Origin: Brachyspira sp. SAP_772
Lineage (GTDB): Bacteria; Spirochaetota; Brachyspiria; Brachyspirales; Brachyspiraceae
Assembly: GCF_009755885.1 (NCBI RefSeq)
Contig: NZ_VYIX01000002.1
Span: forward strand, 668,864-732,863
Direction: 5' to 3'
DNA length: 64,000 bases
Part shown: positions 36,210 to 44,829 of the stretch, piece by piece
How positions within the stretch are numbered: the first letter of the stretch is position 1
Layout of the letters: every line of letters starts with the position of its first letter
Notes under the pieces: model-generated
What the model saw: only the letters and a program-made list of their open reading frames with translations
Databases searched by the model: none
What the model was told of the DNA's origin: nothing
Made by a program: the position numbers and the translations under genes

Positions 36210-37222
36210 AAAGTAGTGGAGATAAACTTTTAGTAGGTGTTGCTATGCCAACACAATCATCAGAAAGATGGATAAATGATGCTGCTAATATGAAAGCTAA
36301 TTTAGAGAAATTAGGCTATGCAGTAGACATTCAATTTGCAGAAGATGATGTTCAAACACAAGTATCACAAATTGAAAACTTCATAGCTAAGGGAGTGAAT
36401 TGCTTAGTTGTAGCTTCAGTAGATTCTCAAGCATTAGTAAATGTTTTGGATCAGGCAAAAAATAACGGTATACCGGTAATAGCTTATGATAGATTATTAA
36501 TGGATACAGATTCTGTTTCATATTATGCTACATTTGATAATAAAGGTGTAGGAACTAAAATAGCTGAATATATAGTAAAAGCAAAAAATTTAGAAACAGC
36601 TAAACAAGAAAATAGAAGTTATACTATAGAATTCTTTATGGGTTCACCAGACGATAACAATGCTCTTTTCTTATATAATGGTATAATGGAAGTTTTACAA
36701 CCATATCTTGATAATGGTGTATTAGTTTGTAAAACTAAAAGAACAAGTTTCCAAGATACTTGTATTTTAAGATGGTCACAAGAAACTGCACAACAATGGG
36801 CAGAAAATTATCTTTCTGGCTACTATAATAATCAAAAATTAGATATAGCTTGCAGCGCTTTTGATGGTTTTGCTTATGGTATACGTTCTGCTTTAGAGGC
36901 TTCTGGTTATCAAGTTGGTAAAGACTGGCCAATAATAACAGGACAGGATGCAGATTTGATGGCTATAAAAAATATTATTTCAGGTCATCAAACTATGACT
37001 ATATTTAAAGATACAAGAATATTAGCTGAGAAATGTGCTACTATGGTAGATGCAGTATTGAAAGGCGGAGAGCCAGAAATAAATGATACTACTCAATATA
37101 ATAATAATGTAAAAATAGTACCTACTTATTTATGTGAACCTATTGCTGTTGATAAAGATAATTATCAGACAGTAATAGTTGATAGTGGATATTATACAAA
37201 AGAACAACTTCAAATTAATTAA
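36140..37222 (+). CDS. chvE: ChvE-type monosaccharide ABC transporter binding lipoprotein
   Basis: The 360-residue protein has a lipoprotein signal peptide (lipobox MISC) and a periplasmic-binding type 1 fold: VGVAMPTQSSERWINDAANM, FIAKGVNCLVVASVDSQAL, GIPVIAYDRLLMDTDS, and GQDADLMAIKNIISGHQTMTIFKDTR. This is the ChvE/XylF-like group that binds arabinose, xylose, glucose or galactose. It leads the gguA-gguB operon, with a strong GGAGGG before the ATG. The first 23 residues are identical to those of the second binding protein at 40155, owing to a shared DNA repeat; the mature parts are unrelated in detail. Arabinose is the likely ligand from context. Confidence 0.88.
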   Translation: MIKKLSIILCSFVFFMISCSGGNESSGDKLLVGVAMPTQSSERWINDAANMKANLEKLGYAVDIQFAEDDVQTQVSQIENFIAKGVNCLVVASVDSQALVNVLDQAKNNGIPVIAYDRLLMDTDSVSYYATFDNKGVGTKIAEYIVKAKNLETAKQENRSYTIEFFMGSPDDNNALFLYNGIMEVLQPYLDNGVLVCKTKRTSFQDTCILRWSQETAQQWAENYLSGYYNNQKLDIACSAFDGFAYGIRSALEASGYQVGKDWPIITGQDADLMAIKNIISGHQTMTIFKDTRILAEKCATMVDAVLKGGEPEINDTTQYNNNVKIVPTYLCEPIAVDKDNYQTVIVDSGYYTKEQLQIN

Positions 37223-37253
37223 TATTCTTAATTGATTAAGGGAGGACATTCAT

Positions 37254-38783
37254 ATGGATAATAATTATATTCTAATGATGGAAAACATTACTAAAGAATT
37301 TTCATCTGTAAAAGCGCTTAATGATGTTAATTTAAAGGTAAGAAAGGGTGAAATACATGCTTTATGTGGAGAAAATGGTGCTGGTAAATCAACACTTATG
37401 AATGTTCTCTCAGGAGTTTATCCACATGGCAGTTATACAGGAAAAATATATTATAATGGGGAGGAATGTAAATTTAAAAATATTAAAGATAGTGAGCATA
37501 AGGGTATAGTTATAATACAACAAGAACTTGCATTAATTCCTTATCTATCAATAGCTGAAAATATATTTTTAGGAAATGAACAAATTTCTTTTAAAGGTGT
37601 TATTGATTGGAATAAAACTAGAGAAAAAGCTATTGAAATGCTTAAAGTTGTTGGATTAGAAAATGAAAATGTAATGGACCCTATTTATACTATAGGTGTT
37701 GGTAAACAGCAATTAGTTGAAATATCTAAAGCTTTAGCCAAAAAAGTAGAACTTTTAATATTAGATGAGCCTACAGCATCTCTTAATGATAAAGAAAGTA
37801 TGAATCTACTAGAAATCATTAAACAGCTTAAAAATGAAGGTATTACTTGTATTATTATATCTCATAAATTAAATGAAATAAGTTATATAGCAGATTCAAT
37901 TACTATTATTAGAGATGGTCAGAGTATACAAACATTACATAAGGGTAAGGATAATTTTGATGAGGATACTATAATAAAAGGAATGGTTGGAAGAGAGTTA
38001 ACAAATAGGTATCCGAAAAGAGAAAATACTCAAATAGGAAAAGTAATATTTGAGATAAATAATTGGAATGTATTTAAGGGTAGTAAACATGTTTTAAAGG
38101 ATATATCTTTAAATGTGAGAGCTGGAGAGGTAGTTGGTATAGCAGGTTTAATGGGAAGCGGCAGAACTGAACTTGCTATGAGTATATTTGGAAGGACTTA
38201 TGGGGATCGCATTAGCGGCAACATGAAAATACATGAAAAAGAAGTTTTCATAAAAAGTGTTAAAGAGGCCATAGACAATAAAATAGCTTATACTTCAGAA
38301 GACAGAAAAACTTATGGTTTAGTTCTTATAGATGATATAAAACATAATATGACTATGGCTAGTCTTAGAAATGCTTTTTCTAAGTTTGGGGTTGTTAATG
38401 ATAATGAAGAAATATTAAAGTCTCATGAATACAAAAATTTATTAAATTTAAAATCTAATTCAATTAATCAGGTTGTTGGTTCTTTATCAGGAGGAAATCA
38501 GCAAAAGGTTGTTTTAGCAAAATGGATGCTTTCTAATCCTGATGTTCTTATATTAGATGAACCTACACGCGGTATAGATGTTGGGGCTAAATATGAAATA
38601 TATTGTATTATTAATGATTTAGTAAAAATGGGTAAGGCTGTAATCATAATCTCTTCAGAATTACCAGAAGTTATTGGAATGTCAGATAGGGTTTATGTAT
38701 TAAATGAAGGTAAAATAGTAGGTGAATTAAAAGAAGACATAAATCAAGTAAATATAATGAAATGTATTATTCAAGATAGTTAA
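37254..38783 (+). CDS. gguA: Sugar ABC transporter ATP-binding protein (GguA/MmsA-like)
   Basis: The 509-residue protein contains two ABC ATPase domains. The first has the Walker [17 protein letters not shown], signature region [16 protein letters not shown] and Walker [13 protein letters not shown]. The second has [16 protein letters not shown] in place of a canonical P-loop, then [14 protein letters not shown] and [15 protein letters not shown]. This duplicated layout is typical of carbohydrate importers of the RbsA type. It is placed directly between the binding protein and permease genes of the same transporter, with ribosome-binding sites GGGAGG and CGGAGG at the successive starts. Confidence 0.92.
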   Translation: MDNNYILMMENITKEFSSVKALNDVNLKVRKGEIHALCGENGAGKSTLMNVLSGVYPHGSYTGKIYYNGEECKFKNIKDSEHKGIVIIQQELALIPYLSIAENIFLGNEQISFKGVIDWNKTREKAIEMLKVVGLENENVMDPIYTIGVGKQQLVEISKALAKKVELLILDEPTASLNDKESMNLLEIIKQLKNEGITCIIISHKLNEISYIADSITIIRDGQSIQTLHKGKDNFDEDTIIKGMVGRELTNRYPKRENTQIGKVIFEINNWNVFKGSKHVLKDISLNVRAGEVVGIAGLMGSGRTELAMSIFGRTYGDRISGNMKIHEKEVFIKSVKEAIDNKIAYTSEDRKTYGLVLIDDIKHNMTMASLRNAFSKFGVVNDNEEILKSHEYKNLLNLKSNSINQVVGSLSGGNQQKVVLAKWMLSNPDVLILDEPTRGIDVGAKYEIYCIINDLVKMGKAVIIISSELPEVIGMSDRVYVLNEGKIVGELKEDINQVNIMKCIIQDS

Positions 38784-38816
38784 TTAAGAGAGTCAAAATA
38801 ATAACGGAGGATATTT

Positions 38817-40004
38817 ATGGATAAAACAAACTCTAATACTAATAAATATATTAATATAGATGTAAAACAATATGGGATGATAATAGCTTTAATAGCCATA
38901 TTTTTTCTTTTCTATATTCTTACAGGTGGGAAAAATGCATCTCCTACAAATATAAATAACTTAATAATGCAAAATGGATATATAGTTATATTATCTATAG
39001 GTATGCTATTATGTGTATTGACTGGTAATATAGATTTAGGTGTTGGTTCTATAGTTGCTCTTTGCGGTGCTACAAGTGCAATATTTGTTGTTGATTTGGG
39101 TATGCCCACCCCTGTTGCTTTTTTAGCAGCTATAGTTATAGGTACTTTATCTGGTGTTGTTGTTGGATTTTTTGTTTCTGTTTTATCAATACCGCCTTTT
39201 ATTGTAACTTTGGCTACTATGTTAATGGGAAGAGGTTTGACATACACCATGCTTCAAGCTCAAACTAAAGGTCCTTTGCCTAAAGATTATACTTTTTTGG
39301 CTATTGGATTTTTACCTAATATAGAAATTTCATTAGGTGCAATAAAATTAGATTTGGTTCCTATTATAATAGCTTTAATAATAACTATATTTATAATATT
39401 ATCAGCAATAAAGAAAGACAGAGAAAGAGCTAAATATGGTTTTCCTACTATTGTAAAATGGCAGCAGGCAATAGTACTTTTTGTAATATTAGCTGTATTA
39501 TGGTTTTTCTTATATAAATTAGCTAGATATAATGGTATACCTGTTGTATTAATATTAATGTCAATACTTATTGCTATATATCACTTCATTACAACAAAAA
39601 CAATAGCTGGAAGACAGATATATGCTTTAGGAGGAAATGCTAAGGCTGCTAGATTATCAGGTATTAACACTAAATTAGTATTTTTCTGGGTATATGCTAA
39701 TATGGGACTTTTATCTGCTGTAGCAGGGATAGTATTATCAGCAAGAAATGCATCTGCTACACCTAAGGCTGGAGACGGTTTTGAAATGGATGCTATAGCT
39801 GCATGTTATATAGGCGGTGCTGCAACATCAGGCGGTGTTGGTACTATTATTGGTGCAGTTGTTGGTGCTTTTACTATGGGTATATTAAATAATGGTATGT
39901 CACTTGTAGGATTATCTACAGATATACAAAAGATAGTTAAAGGCTTGGTATTATTAGGTGCTGTTACATTTGATTTATTGTCAAAACAGAAGAAAAATGC
40001 TTAA
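38817..40004 (+). CDS. gguB: Sugar ABC transporter permease (GguB/XylH-like)
   Basis: This 395-residue permease has about 10-11 membrane helices. The signature GNIDLGVGSIVALCGATSA near residues 65-85, YALGGNAKAARLSGINTK and GAATSGGVGTIIGAVVGAFTMGILNNGMSLVG are typical of the RbsC/XylH family. Its length, larger than RbsC because of an insertion around residues 185-225 (IKKDRERAKYGFPTIVKWQQ), is characteristic of XylH/GguB-type xylose-arabinose permeases. It forms one importer with the two genes upstream. Its last codons belong to the direct repeat shared with 35962. Confidence 0.9.
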   Translation: MDKTNSNTNKYINIDVKQYGMIIALIAIFFLFYILTGGKNASPTNINNLIMQNGYIVILSIGMLLCVLTGNIDLGVGSIVALCGATSAIFVVDLGMPTPVAFLAAIVIGTLSGVVVGFFVSVLSIPPFIVTLATMLMGRGLTYTMLQAQTKGPLPKDYTFLAIGFLPNIEISLGAIKLDLVPIIIALIITIFIILSAIKKDRERAKYGFPTIVKWQQAIVLFVILAVLWFFLYKLARYNGIPVVLILMSILIAIYHFITTKTIAGRQIYALGGNAKAARLSGINTKLVFFWVYANMGLLSAVAGIVLSARNASATPKAGDGFEMDAIAACYIGGAATSGGVGTIIGAVVGAFTMGILNNGMSLVGLSTDIQKIVKGLVLLGAVTFDLLSKQKKNA

Positions 40005-40225
40005 ACCTAAAATCTGTGAGTAAAAATTGTTTTTATGATTTTTATTTTTAAATAAATCAAATTTGTAGTATAAAGGTAATAATTATAGTATATAAAGTGT
40101 TTCATTTTTATATAATAAGAAAATATAATCAATAAAATATTTGGAGGGTTTAATATGATAAAAAAATTATCTATTATTCTTTGTTCTTTCGTATTCTTTA
40201 TGATTTCTTGTTCTGGAGGCAATAA
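39981..40225 (+). repeat. Direct repeat, copy B: permease end, leader and signal-peptide region
   Basis: Copy B of the repeat at 35962-36209. It spans the last codons of gguB, the whole intergenic leader and the signal-peptide codons of ytfQ. Differences are scattered small substitutions and short indels. Confidence 0.88.
40066..40096 (+). promoter_or_regulatory. Promoter/operator of the YtfQRT-YjfF operon
   Basis: Same arrangement as at 36051: TAGTATA at 40066-40072 and 40086-40092, 20 bases apart, the second overlapping a TATAAA -10-like box. The -10 box is one base weaker than that of copy A. Confidence 0.45.
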
Positions 40226-41138
40226 TGCTGGAGCAGCTTCTGGAGGAGATAAACAAATAGTTCTTGGTTTTGCTCAAGTAGGTGCTGAAAGTGAGTATAG
40301 AACAGCAAATACAAAATCTATAAGAGAAGCAGCTTCAAATGCAAACATAGAGTTGGTATTCTCTGATGCTCAGCAAAAACAAGAAAACCAAATAAAAGCT
40401 ATACGTAGTTTTATAGCTAGAAAAGTAGATGCTATAGCTTTTTCTCCTGTAGTAGAATCAGGTTTTGAAGCAGTTTTACAAGAAGCAAAACAAGCTAATA
40501 TACCAGTAATAGTTACAGATAGAAGAGCAACAGTAAGCAGTGATGATTTATATGTTGCTTTTATAGGTTCTGATTTTATAGAAGAAGGAAAAAAAGCAGC
40601 TAATTGGTTAGTAGAATATATGAATAAATTAGGCAGAGGTTCAGAAGAGTTAAATATAGTTGAACTTCAAGGAACAGTTGGAAGTTCTCCAGCTAATGAC
40701 AGACAAAAAGGTTTCTTGGAAGTAATTAGTAATTATCCTAATTATAAAGTTATACGTTCTCAAACAGGTGATTTCACTAGAGCAAAAGGTAAAGAAGTAA
40801 TGGAAGCTTTCTTAAAAGCAGAACCAAAAATAGATATTTTATTTGCTCATAATGATGATATGGCTATAGGTGCTATACAGGCTATAGAAGAAGCAGGTAA
40901 AAAACCAGGTGAAGATATTGTTATAGTATCTATAGATGGTGTTAGAGGTGCTTTTGAAGCTATGATGGCAGGAAAACTTAATTGTACTGTAGAATGTAAT
41001 CCTTTATTTGGAGATCTTTTAATGGAAACTGTTAAAAAGGTTGTAGCAGGAGAAGAGGTTCCAAAATCAATATATGTAGAAGAAGGCATATTCCCAGCAG
41101 AAGTTGCTGCTCAAGAATTCCCTAATAGAAAATATTAA
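40155..41138 (+). CDS. ytfQ: YtfQ-type sugar ABC transporter binding lipoprotein
   Basis: The 327-residue lipoprotein (lipobox MISC) has VLGFAQVGAESEYRTANTKSIREAA, QENQIKAIRSFIARKVDAIAFSPV, VIVTDRRATVSSDDLYVAFIGSDFIEEG and ILFAHNDDMAIGAIQAIEEAG, the pattern of YtfQ, the galactofuranose-binding protein of E. coli. Related transporters in other bacteria (AraUVWZ type) import arabinose or arabinosides; the linked araBA genes make arabinofuranose or a close sugar the likely ligand here. Start and signal peptide coincide with the direct repeat B. Confidence 0.88.
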   Translation: MIKKLSIILCSFVFFMISCSGGNNAGAASGGDKQIVLGFAQVGAESEYRTANTKSIREAASNANIELVFSDAQQKQENQIKAIRSFIARKVDAIAFSPVVESGFEAVLQEAKQANIPVIVTDRRATVSSDDLYVAFIGSDFIEEGKKAANWLVEYMNKLGRGSEELNIVELQGTVGSSPANDRQKGFLEVISNYPNYKVIRSQTGDFTRAKGKEVMEAFLKAEPKIDILFAHNDDMAIGAIQAIEEAGKKPGEDIVIVSIDGVRGAFEAMMAGKLNCTVECNPLFGDLLMETVKKVVAGEEVPKSIYVEEGIFPAEVAAQEFPNRKY

Positions 41139-41150
41139 TATTCTAAGTGG

Positions 41151-41189
41151 TTGGGTGTTTGATTTAATAATTTATAATCAAATGCCCAA
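41151..41189 (+). promoter_or_regulatory. Intercistronic hairpin between ytfQ and ytfR
   Basis: A 14-base stem, TTGGGTGTTTGATT (41151-41164) with AATCAAATGCCCAA (41176-41189), pairs fully in RNA with two G-U pairs. No T run follows, so it is more likely a 3' stabiliser that raises binding-protein mRNA relative to the membrane genes than a full terminator. Confidence 0.55.
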
Positions 41190-41209
41190 TTAAAAAGGAA
41201 ACATGCTAT

Positions 41210-42709
41210 ATGAAAACTATTTTAGAGATGAAAAATATACAAAAGACTTTTATTGGTGTTCAAGCTTTAAAAAATATAAATTTTTCATTAAATTCTGGAG
41301 AAGTATGTGCTCTCATGGGAGAGAATGGAGCAGGCAAATCTACTTTAATTAAAGTTCTTACAGGCGTACATAAATTAGACGGCGGAGAAATTATTTTAGA
41401 GGGTAAAAAAGTTTTTCCTAATTCACCTTTAGATGCTCAAAAAATAGGAATCAGTGCAGTTTATCAAGAAGTAAATTTATGCAATAATTTAACTGTAGCA
41501 GAAAATATTTTTATAGGTAGAGAGCCTAAAAAATTAGGTATTTTTATAGATAAAAAGAAATTAATATCCAAAGCTCAGGAAGTAGTTGATAACCTATCAT
41601 TAAATATAGATGTAACCAAACCTCTATCATACTACTCTTTAGGTATACAGCAAATGATAGCTATTACTAGGGCTATTCAATTGAATGCTAAAATACTTAT
41701 ATTAGATGAACCTACATCATCACTTGAAGAAAATGAAGTTAATCAACTTTTTGATATTATTAGAAAATTAAAAAATGAGGGATTAGGTATAATCTTTGTT
41801 ACACATTTTTTGGATCAGGTGTATAAAATATCTGATACTATTACAGTTTTAAGAAATGGAGCTTTAGTTGGAACTCATAAGACTTCTGAGTTAAGCAAAT
41901 TAGATTTAATAAAAGAAATGCTTGGAAAAGAGTATGATGATATGTCAACTCTTACATCAAAAAAAGAATATAATGGCGATGTTGATAATTTTATTAAGAT
42001 TGACAATTTAGGTAAGAAAATGTATATGAGTCCTGTATCTTTCAACATTAATAAAGGAGAGATAGTTGGATTTTCTGGTTTATTAGGTTCTGGAAGAAGT
42101 GAAACAGCAAAACTTATATTTGGGGCAGTTAAAAAGGATACGGGTAATATTTTTATAAGAGATGAAAAAAAGGATTTTTCTCAGCCTATAGATGCTATAA
42201 ATAATAAAATAGGATTTTGTTCAGAGGATAGAAAATTAGAAGGAATTATTGGAGATTTAAGTATTAGAGAAAATATAATATTAGCATTACAGGCAAAAAA
42301 GGGAATATTTAAATATATTGATAGAAAAAAACAAGAAAAAATGGCAGATAAATACATAAAAGCACTTAATGTAGTAACGGTAGATGCCAATAAACCTATA
42401 AAATTTTTAAGCGGAGGAAATCAGCAGAAGGTTCTTTTAGCTAGGTGGCTTTGTACAAATCCAGAGTTATTGATATTAGATGAACCTACAAGGGGTATTG
42501 ATATAGGGGCTAAATCTGAAATACAAAAAATGATGCTCGATTTAAGCAGTAAAGGAATGTCATTTATCTTTATATCATCTGAAATGGAAGAGGTTATACG
42601 TTCATCAGATAAAGTTGTGGTATTTAAAGATAATAGAAAAATAAAAGAACTTTTTGGAAATGATATTAATGAAAAGAATATATTAAATAGTATTGCTCAG
42701 GAAAAATAA
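41210..42709 (+). CDS. ytfR: Sugar ABC transporter ATP-binding protein (YtfR-like)
   Basis: The 499-residue double ABC ATPase has Walker [33 protein letters not shown], and ILILDEPTSSLEENEV in the first half. The second half has [32 protein letters not shown] and [15 protein letters not shown]. The arrangement between YtfQ and two permease genes identifies it as YtfR. AAGGA precedes the ATG. Confidence 0.92.
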   Translation: MKTILEMKNIQKTFIGVQALKNINFSLNSGEVCALMGENGAGKSTLIKVLTGVHKLDGGEIILEGKKVFPNSPLDAQKIGISAVYQEVNLCNNLTVAENIFIGREPKKLGIFIDKKKLISKAQEVVDNLSLNIDVTKPLSYYSLGIQQMIAITRAIQLNAKILILDEPTSSLEENEVNQLFDIIRKLKNEGLGIIFVTHFLDQVYKISDTITVLRNGALVGTHKTSELSKLDLIKEMLGKEYDDMSTLTSKKEYNGDVDNFIKIDNLGKKMYMSPVSFNINKGEIVGFSGLLGSGRSETAKLIFGAVKKDTGNIFIRDEKKDFSQPIDAINNKIGFCSEDRKLEGIIGDLSIRENIILALQAKKGIFKYIDRKKQEKMADKYIKALNVVTVDANKPIKFLSGGNQQKVLLARWLCTNPELLILDEPTRGIDIGAKSEIQKMMLDLSSKGMSFIFISSEMEEVIRSSDKVVVFKDNRKIKELFGNDINEKNILNSIAQEK

Positions 42710-42711
42710 TT

Positions 42712-43764
42712 ATGGAAAAATTAAATAAACTAAGAAGATATAAATATTTTTGGCCTATTTTGGCTTTGTGTATAATATTACTTTATAATTTAATATTCAC
42801 GCCAAATTTCTTCAAAATAGAAGTAATGGGAGATAGATTATATGGTAATTTAATAGATATATTACATCGTGCTACTCCTGTTATGTTAGTTGCTATAGGT
42901 ATGACATTGGTTATTGCTACAGGAGGTATAGACTTATCTGTAGGTGCTATAGTTTCAATAACTGGTTCAGTTGTTGCTAGTTTAATAGGAGGAAAGTTGG
43001 TGTTGCTTGCTGACGGCACTCAACATTATGTTTCTAATTATCCTATGCCTTTTGCTATAATAGTGGCTATATTGGTTGGATTATTATGCGGAGGGTGGAA
43101 TGGATTTTTGGTATCTAAAATAAAAATACCTCCTATTATAGCTACACTTATATTGATGGTTGTTGGAAGAGGAATAGCACAATTAATTACAAATGGAGAG
43201 ATTATTACAGTTTATTATGCTCCTTTTTTCTTTATAGGAAATGGATACATATTTAAAATACCTTTTACTATAATCATATCTTTAATAATAATTGTATTTA
43301 CTATAATTTTTACTCGAAAAACTGCTTTGGGATTATTTTTGGAATCTGTTGGTATAAACAGAGAAGCGAGCAGATTATCTGGTATTAAGGCTAGTATAAT
43401 ATTGTTTATATCTTATGCTTTTTGTGGATTTTGCTCAGCTATTTCAGGGTTAATAGTTTGTTCTAATGTAAAGAGTGCAGATGCTAATAATGCTGGGTTA
43501 TTATTTGAAATGGATGCTATATTGGCTGTGGTAATAGGCGGAACTTCTCTTAATGGCGGAAAGTTTTATATTATGGGCACTGTAATAGGTGCTATTATTA
43601 TACAAACTTTAACTACAACTATATATTCTACAGGTGTTCCTCCAGAGATTACTTTGGTTATAAAAGCTATTGTTGTGTTTATAATAAGTTTAATACAATC
43701 AGAAGAATTTAGAAGTTTTGTAGTAAAACCATTTTCAAAAAAAGGTGGTAAATTATATGAATAA
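42712..43764 (+). CDS. ytfT: Sugar ABC transporter permease (YtfT-like)
   Basis: The 350-residue membrane protein has about ten helices and the family signature IATGGIDLSVGAIVSITGSVVAS near residues 65-85, plus GINREASRLSGIKAS and IGGTSLNGGKFYIMGTVIGA. It begins three bases after the ytfR stop with AGGA inside the end of ytfR, so it is translated in the same message. It pairs with YjfF as a heterodimeric channel. The first ten residues (MEKLNKLRRYKY) are a basic cytoplasmic lead. Confidence 0.9.
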   Translation: MEKLNKLRRYKYFWPILALCIILLYNLIFTPNFFKIEVMGDRLYGNLIDILHRATPVMLVAIGMTLVIATGGIDLSVGAIVSITGSVVASLIGGKLVLLADGTQHYVSNYPMPFAIIVAILVGLLCGGWNGFLVSKIKIPPIIATLILMVVGRGIAQLITNGEIITVYYAPFFFIGNGYIFKIPFTIIISLIIIVFTIIFTRKTALGLFLESVGINREASRLSGIKASIILFISYAFCGFCSAISGLIVCSNVKSADANNAGLLFEMDAILAVVIGGTSLNGGKFYIMGTVIGAIIIQTLTTTIYSTGVPPEITLVIKAIVVFIISLIQSEEFRSFVVKPFSKKGGKLYE

Positions 43765-44731
43765 TAGATTTGTTTTATTTATTAGGAGAAATATATCTGT
43801 ATCAATAACAATAATATTATTTTTATTGATGTTTGCAATAGGAAGCATAATGTTTAGGGGATTTTTCTCTGCCCAAGTATTTTATAACCTATTTATAGAT
43901 AATGCATTTATGATGGTTACAGCTGCTGGTATGACAATGGTTATTATTACAGGAGGTATAGATTTATCAGTTGGTTCTATAATAGCATTAACAACTATGG
44001 TTGTAGCACATTTAAGTGAGAAAGTTGGAATAAATCCTATTATAGTTATATTTATGGGATTATCTGTGGGTACAATTTTTGGACTTGTACATGGTGTTGT
44101 TATAAGTATATTTAATGTTGCTCCTTTCATAGTAACTCTTGCTGGTATGTTTTTAGCGAGAGGATTATGCTATATTATAAGTACTGAATCTATAACTATT
44201 AATAATGCTTTATTTCAAAAGATAGCATTATTTAAAATACCATTCATCAATGGAACTATCACTGTTAATGTTGTAATAGCAATAATAGTTCTTGTTATAT
44301 CATATATAATTCTTTATTATACTAAATTTGGAAGGACTTTGTATGCCATAGGAGGCAATGAACAATCAGCGATGTTAATGGGATTGAGTGTAAGAAAAAC
44401 AAAAGTTATTGTATACACTATTAATGGTTTTTTAGCTTCTTTATCAGGAGTTATATTTTCTCTATATATGTTATCTGGATATTCTTTGCATGCTCAAGGG
44501 GGAGAATTAGACACTATAGCTTCTTGTGTAATAGGCGGTACGCTTTTATCTGGAGGAGTTGGAAATGTTGTAGGTACTCTTTTTGGAGTATTAATATTAG
44601 GAGTTATACAAACATTAATAATGTTTCAAGGTACTTTAAGCTCTTGGTGGACTAGAATAGCTATAGGTATATTACTTTTATTCTTTATACTATTCCAGAC
44701 ATTTTTTATTAAGAAAACAAATGTTAATTAA
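43757..44731 (+). CDS. yjfF: Sugar ABC transporter permease (YjfF-like)
   Basis: The second permease of the YtfQRT-YjfF importer (324 residues) has IITGGIDLSVGSIIALTTMVVAH near residues 60-80, GGNEQSAMLMGLSVRKTK and IGGTLLSGGVGNVVGTLFGVLILG. The frame opens at 43745 with a GTG, but the ATG at 43757, after AAAGGTGG, is the better start; it overlaps the end of ytfT by eight bases, giving translational coupling. It closes the transporter part of the operon; araB follows after about 100 bases. Confidence 0.9.
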   Translation: MNNRFVLFIRRNISVSITIILFLLMFAIGSIMFRGFFSAQVFYNLFIDNAFMMVTAAGMTMVIITGGIDLSVGSIIALTTMVVAHLSEKVGINPIIVIFMGLSVGTIFGLVHGVVISIFNVAPFIVTLAGMFLARGLCYIISTESITINNALFQKIALFKIPFINGTITVNVVIAIIVLVISYIILYYTKFGRTLYAIGGNEQSAMLMGLSVRKTKVIVYTINGFLASLSGVIFSLYMLSGYSLHAQGGELDTIASCVIGGTLLSGGVGNVVGTLFGVLILGVIQTLIMFQGTLSSWWTRIAIGILLLFFILFQTFFIKKTNVN

Positions 44732-44829
44732 GTTAATTAATATTCTTAGATTAAACTTTTAAAGTTTTTTATTTTTGCTAAGAACTTTAAGGATTATAAT
44801 ATCAAGAATGATAGGAGAGTAATTATAAA

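Noticed and set aside
44730-44829. Strong terminator between yjfF and araB
   Set aside because: Only a short seven-base AAACTTT/AAAGTTT stem and scattered T runs exist; it could weaken but not fully stop transcription, so araBA may still be in the operon.
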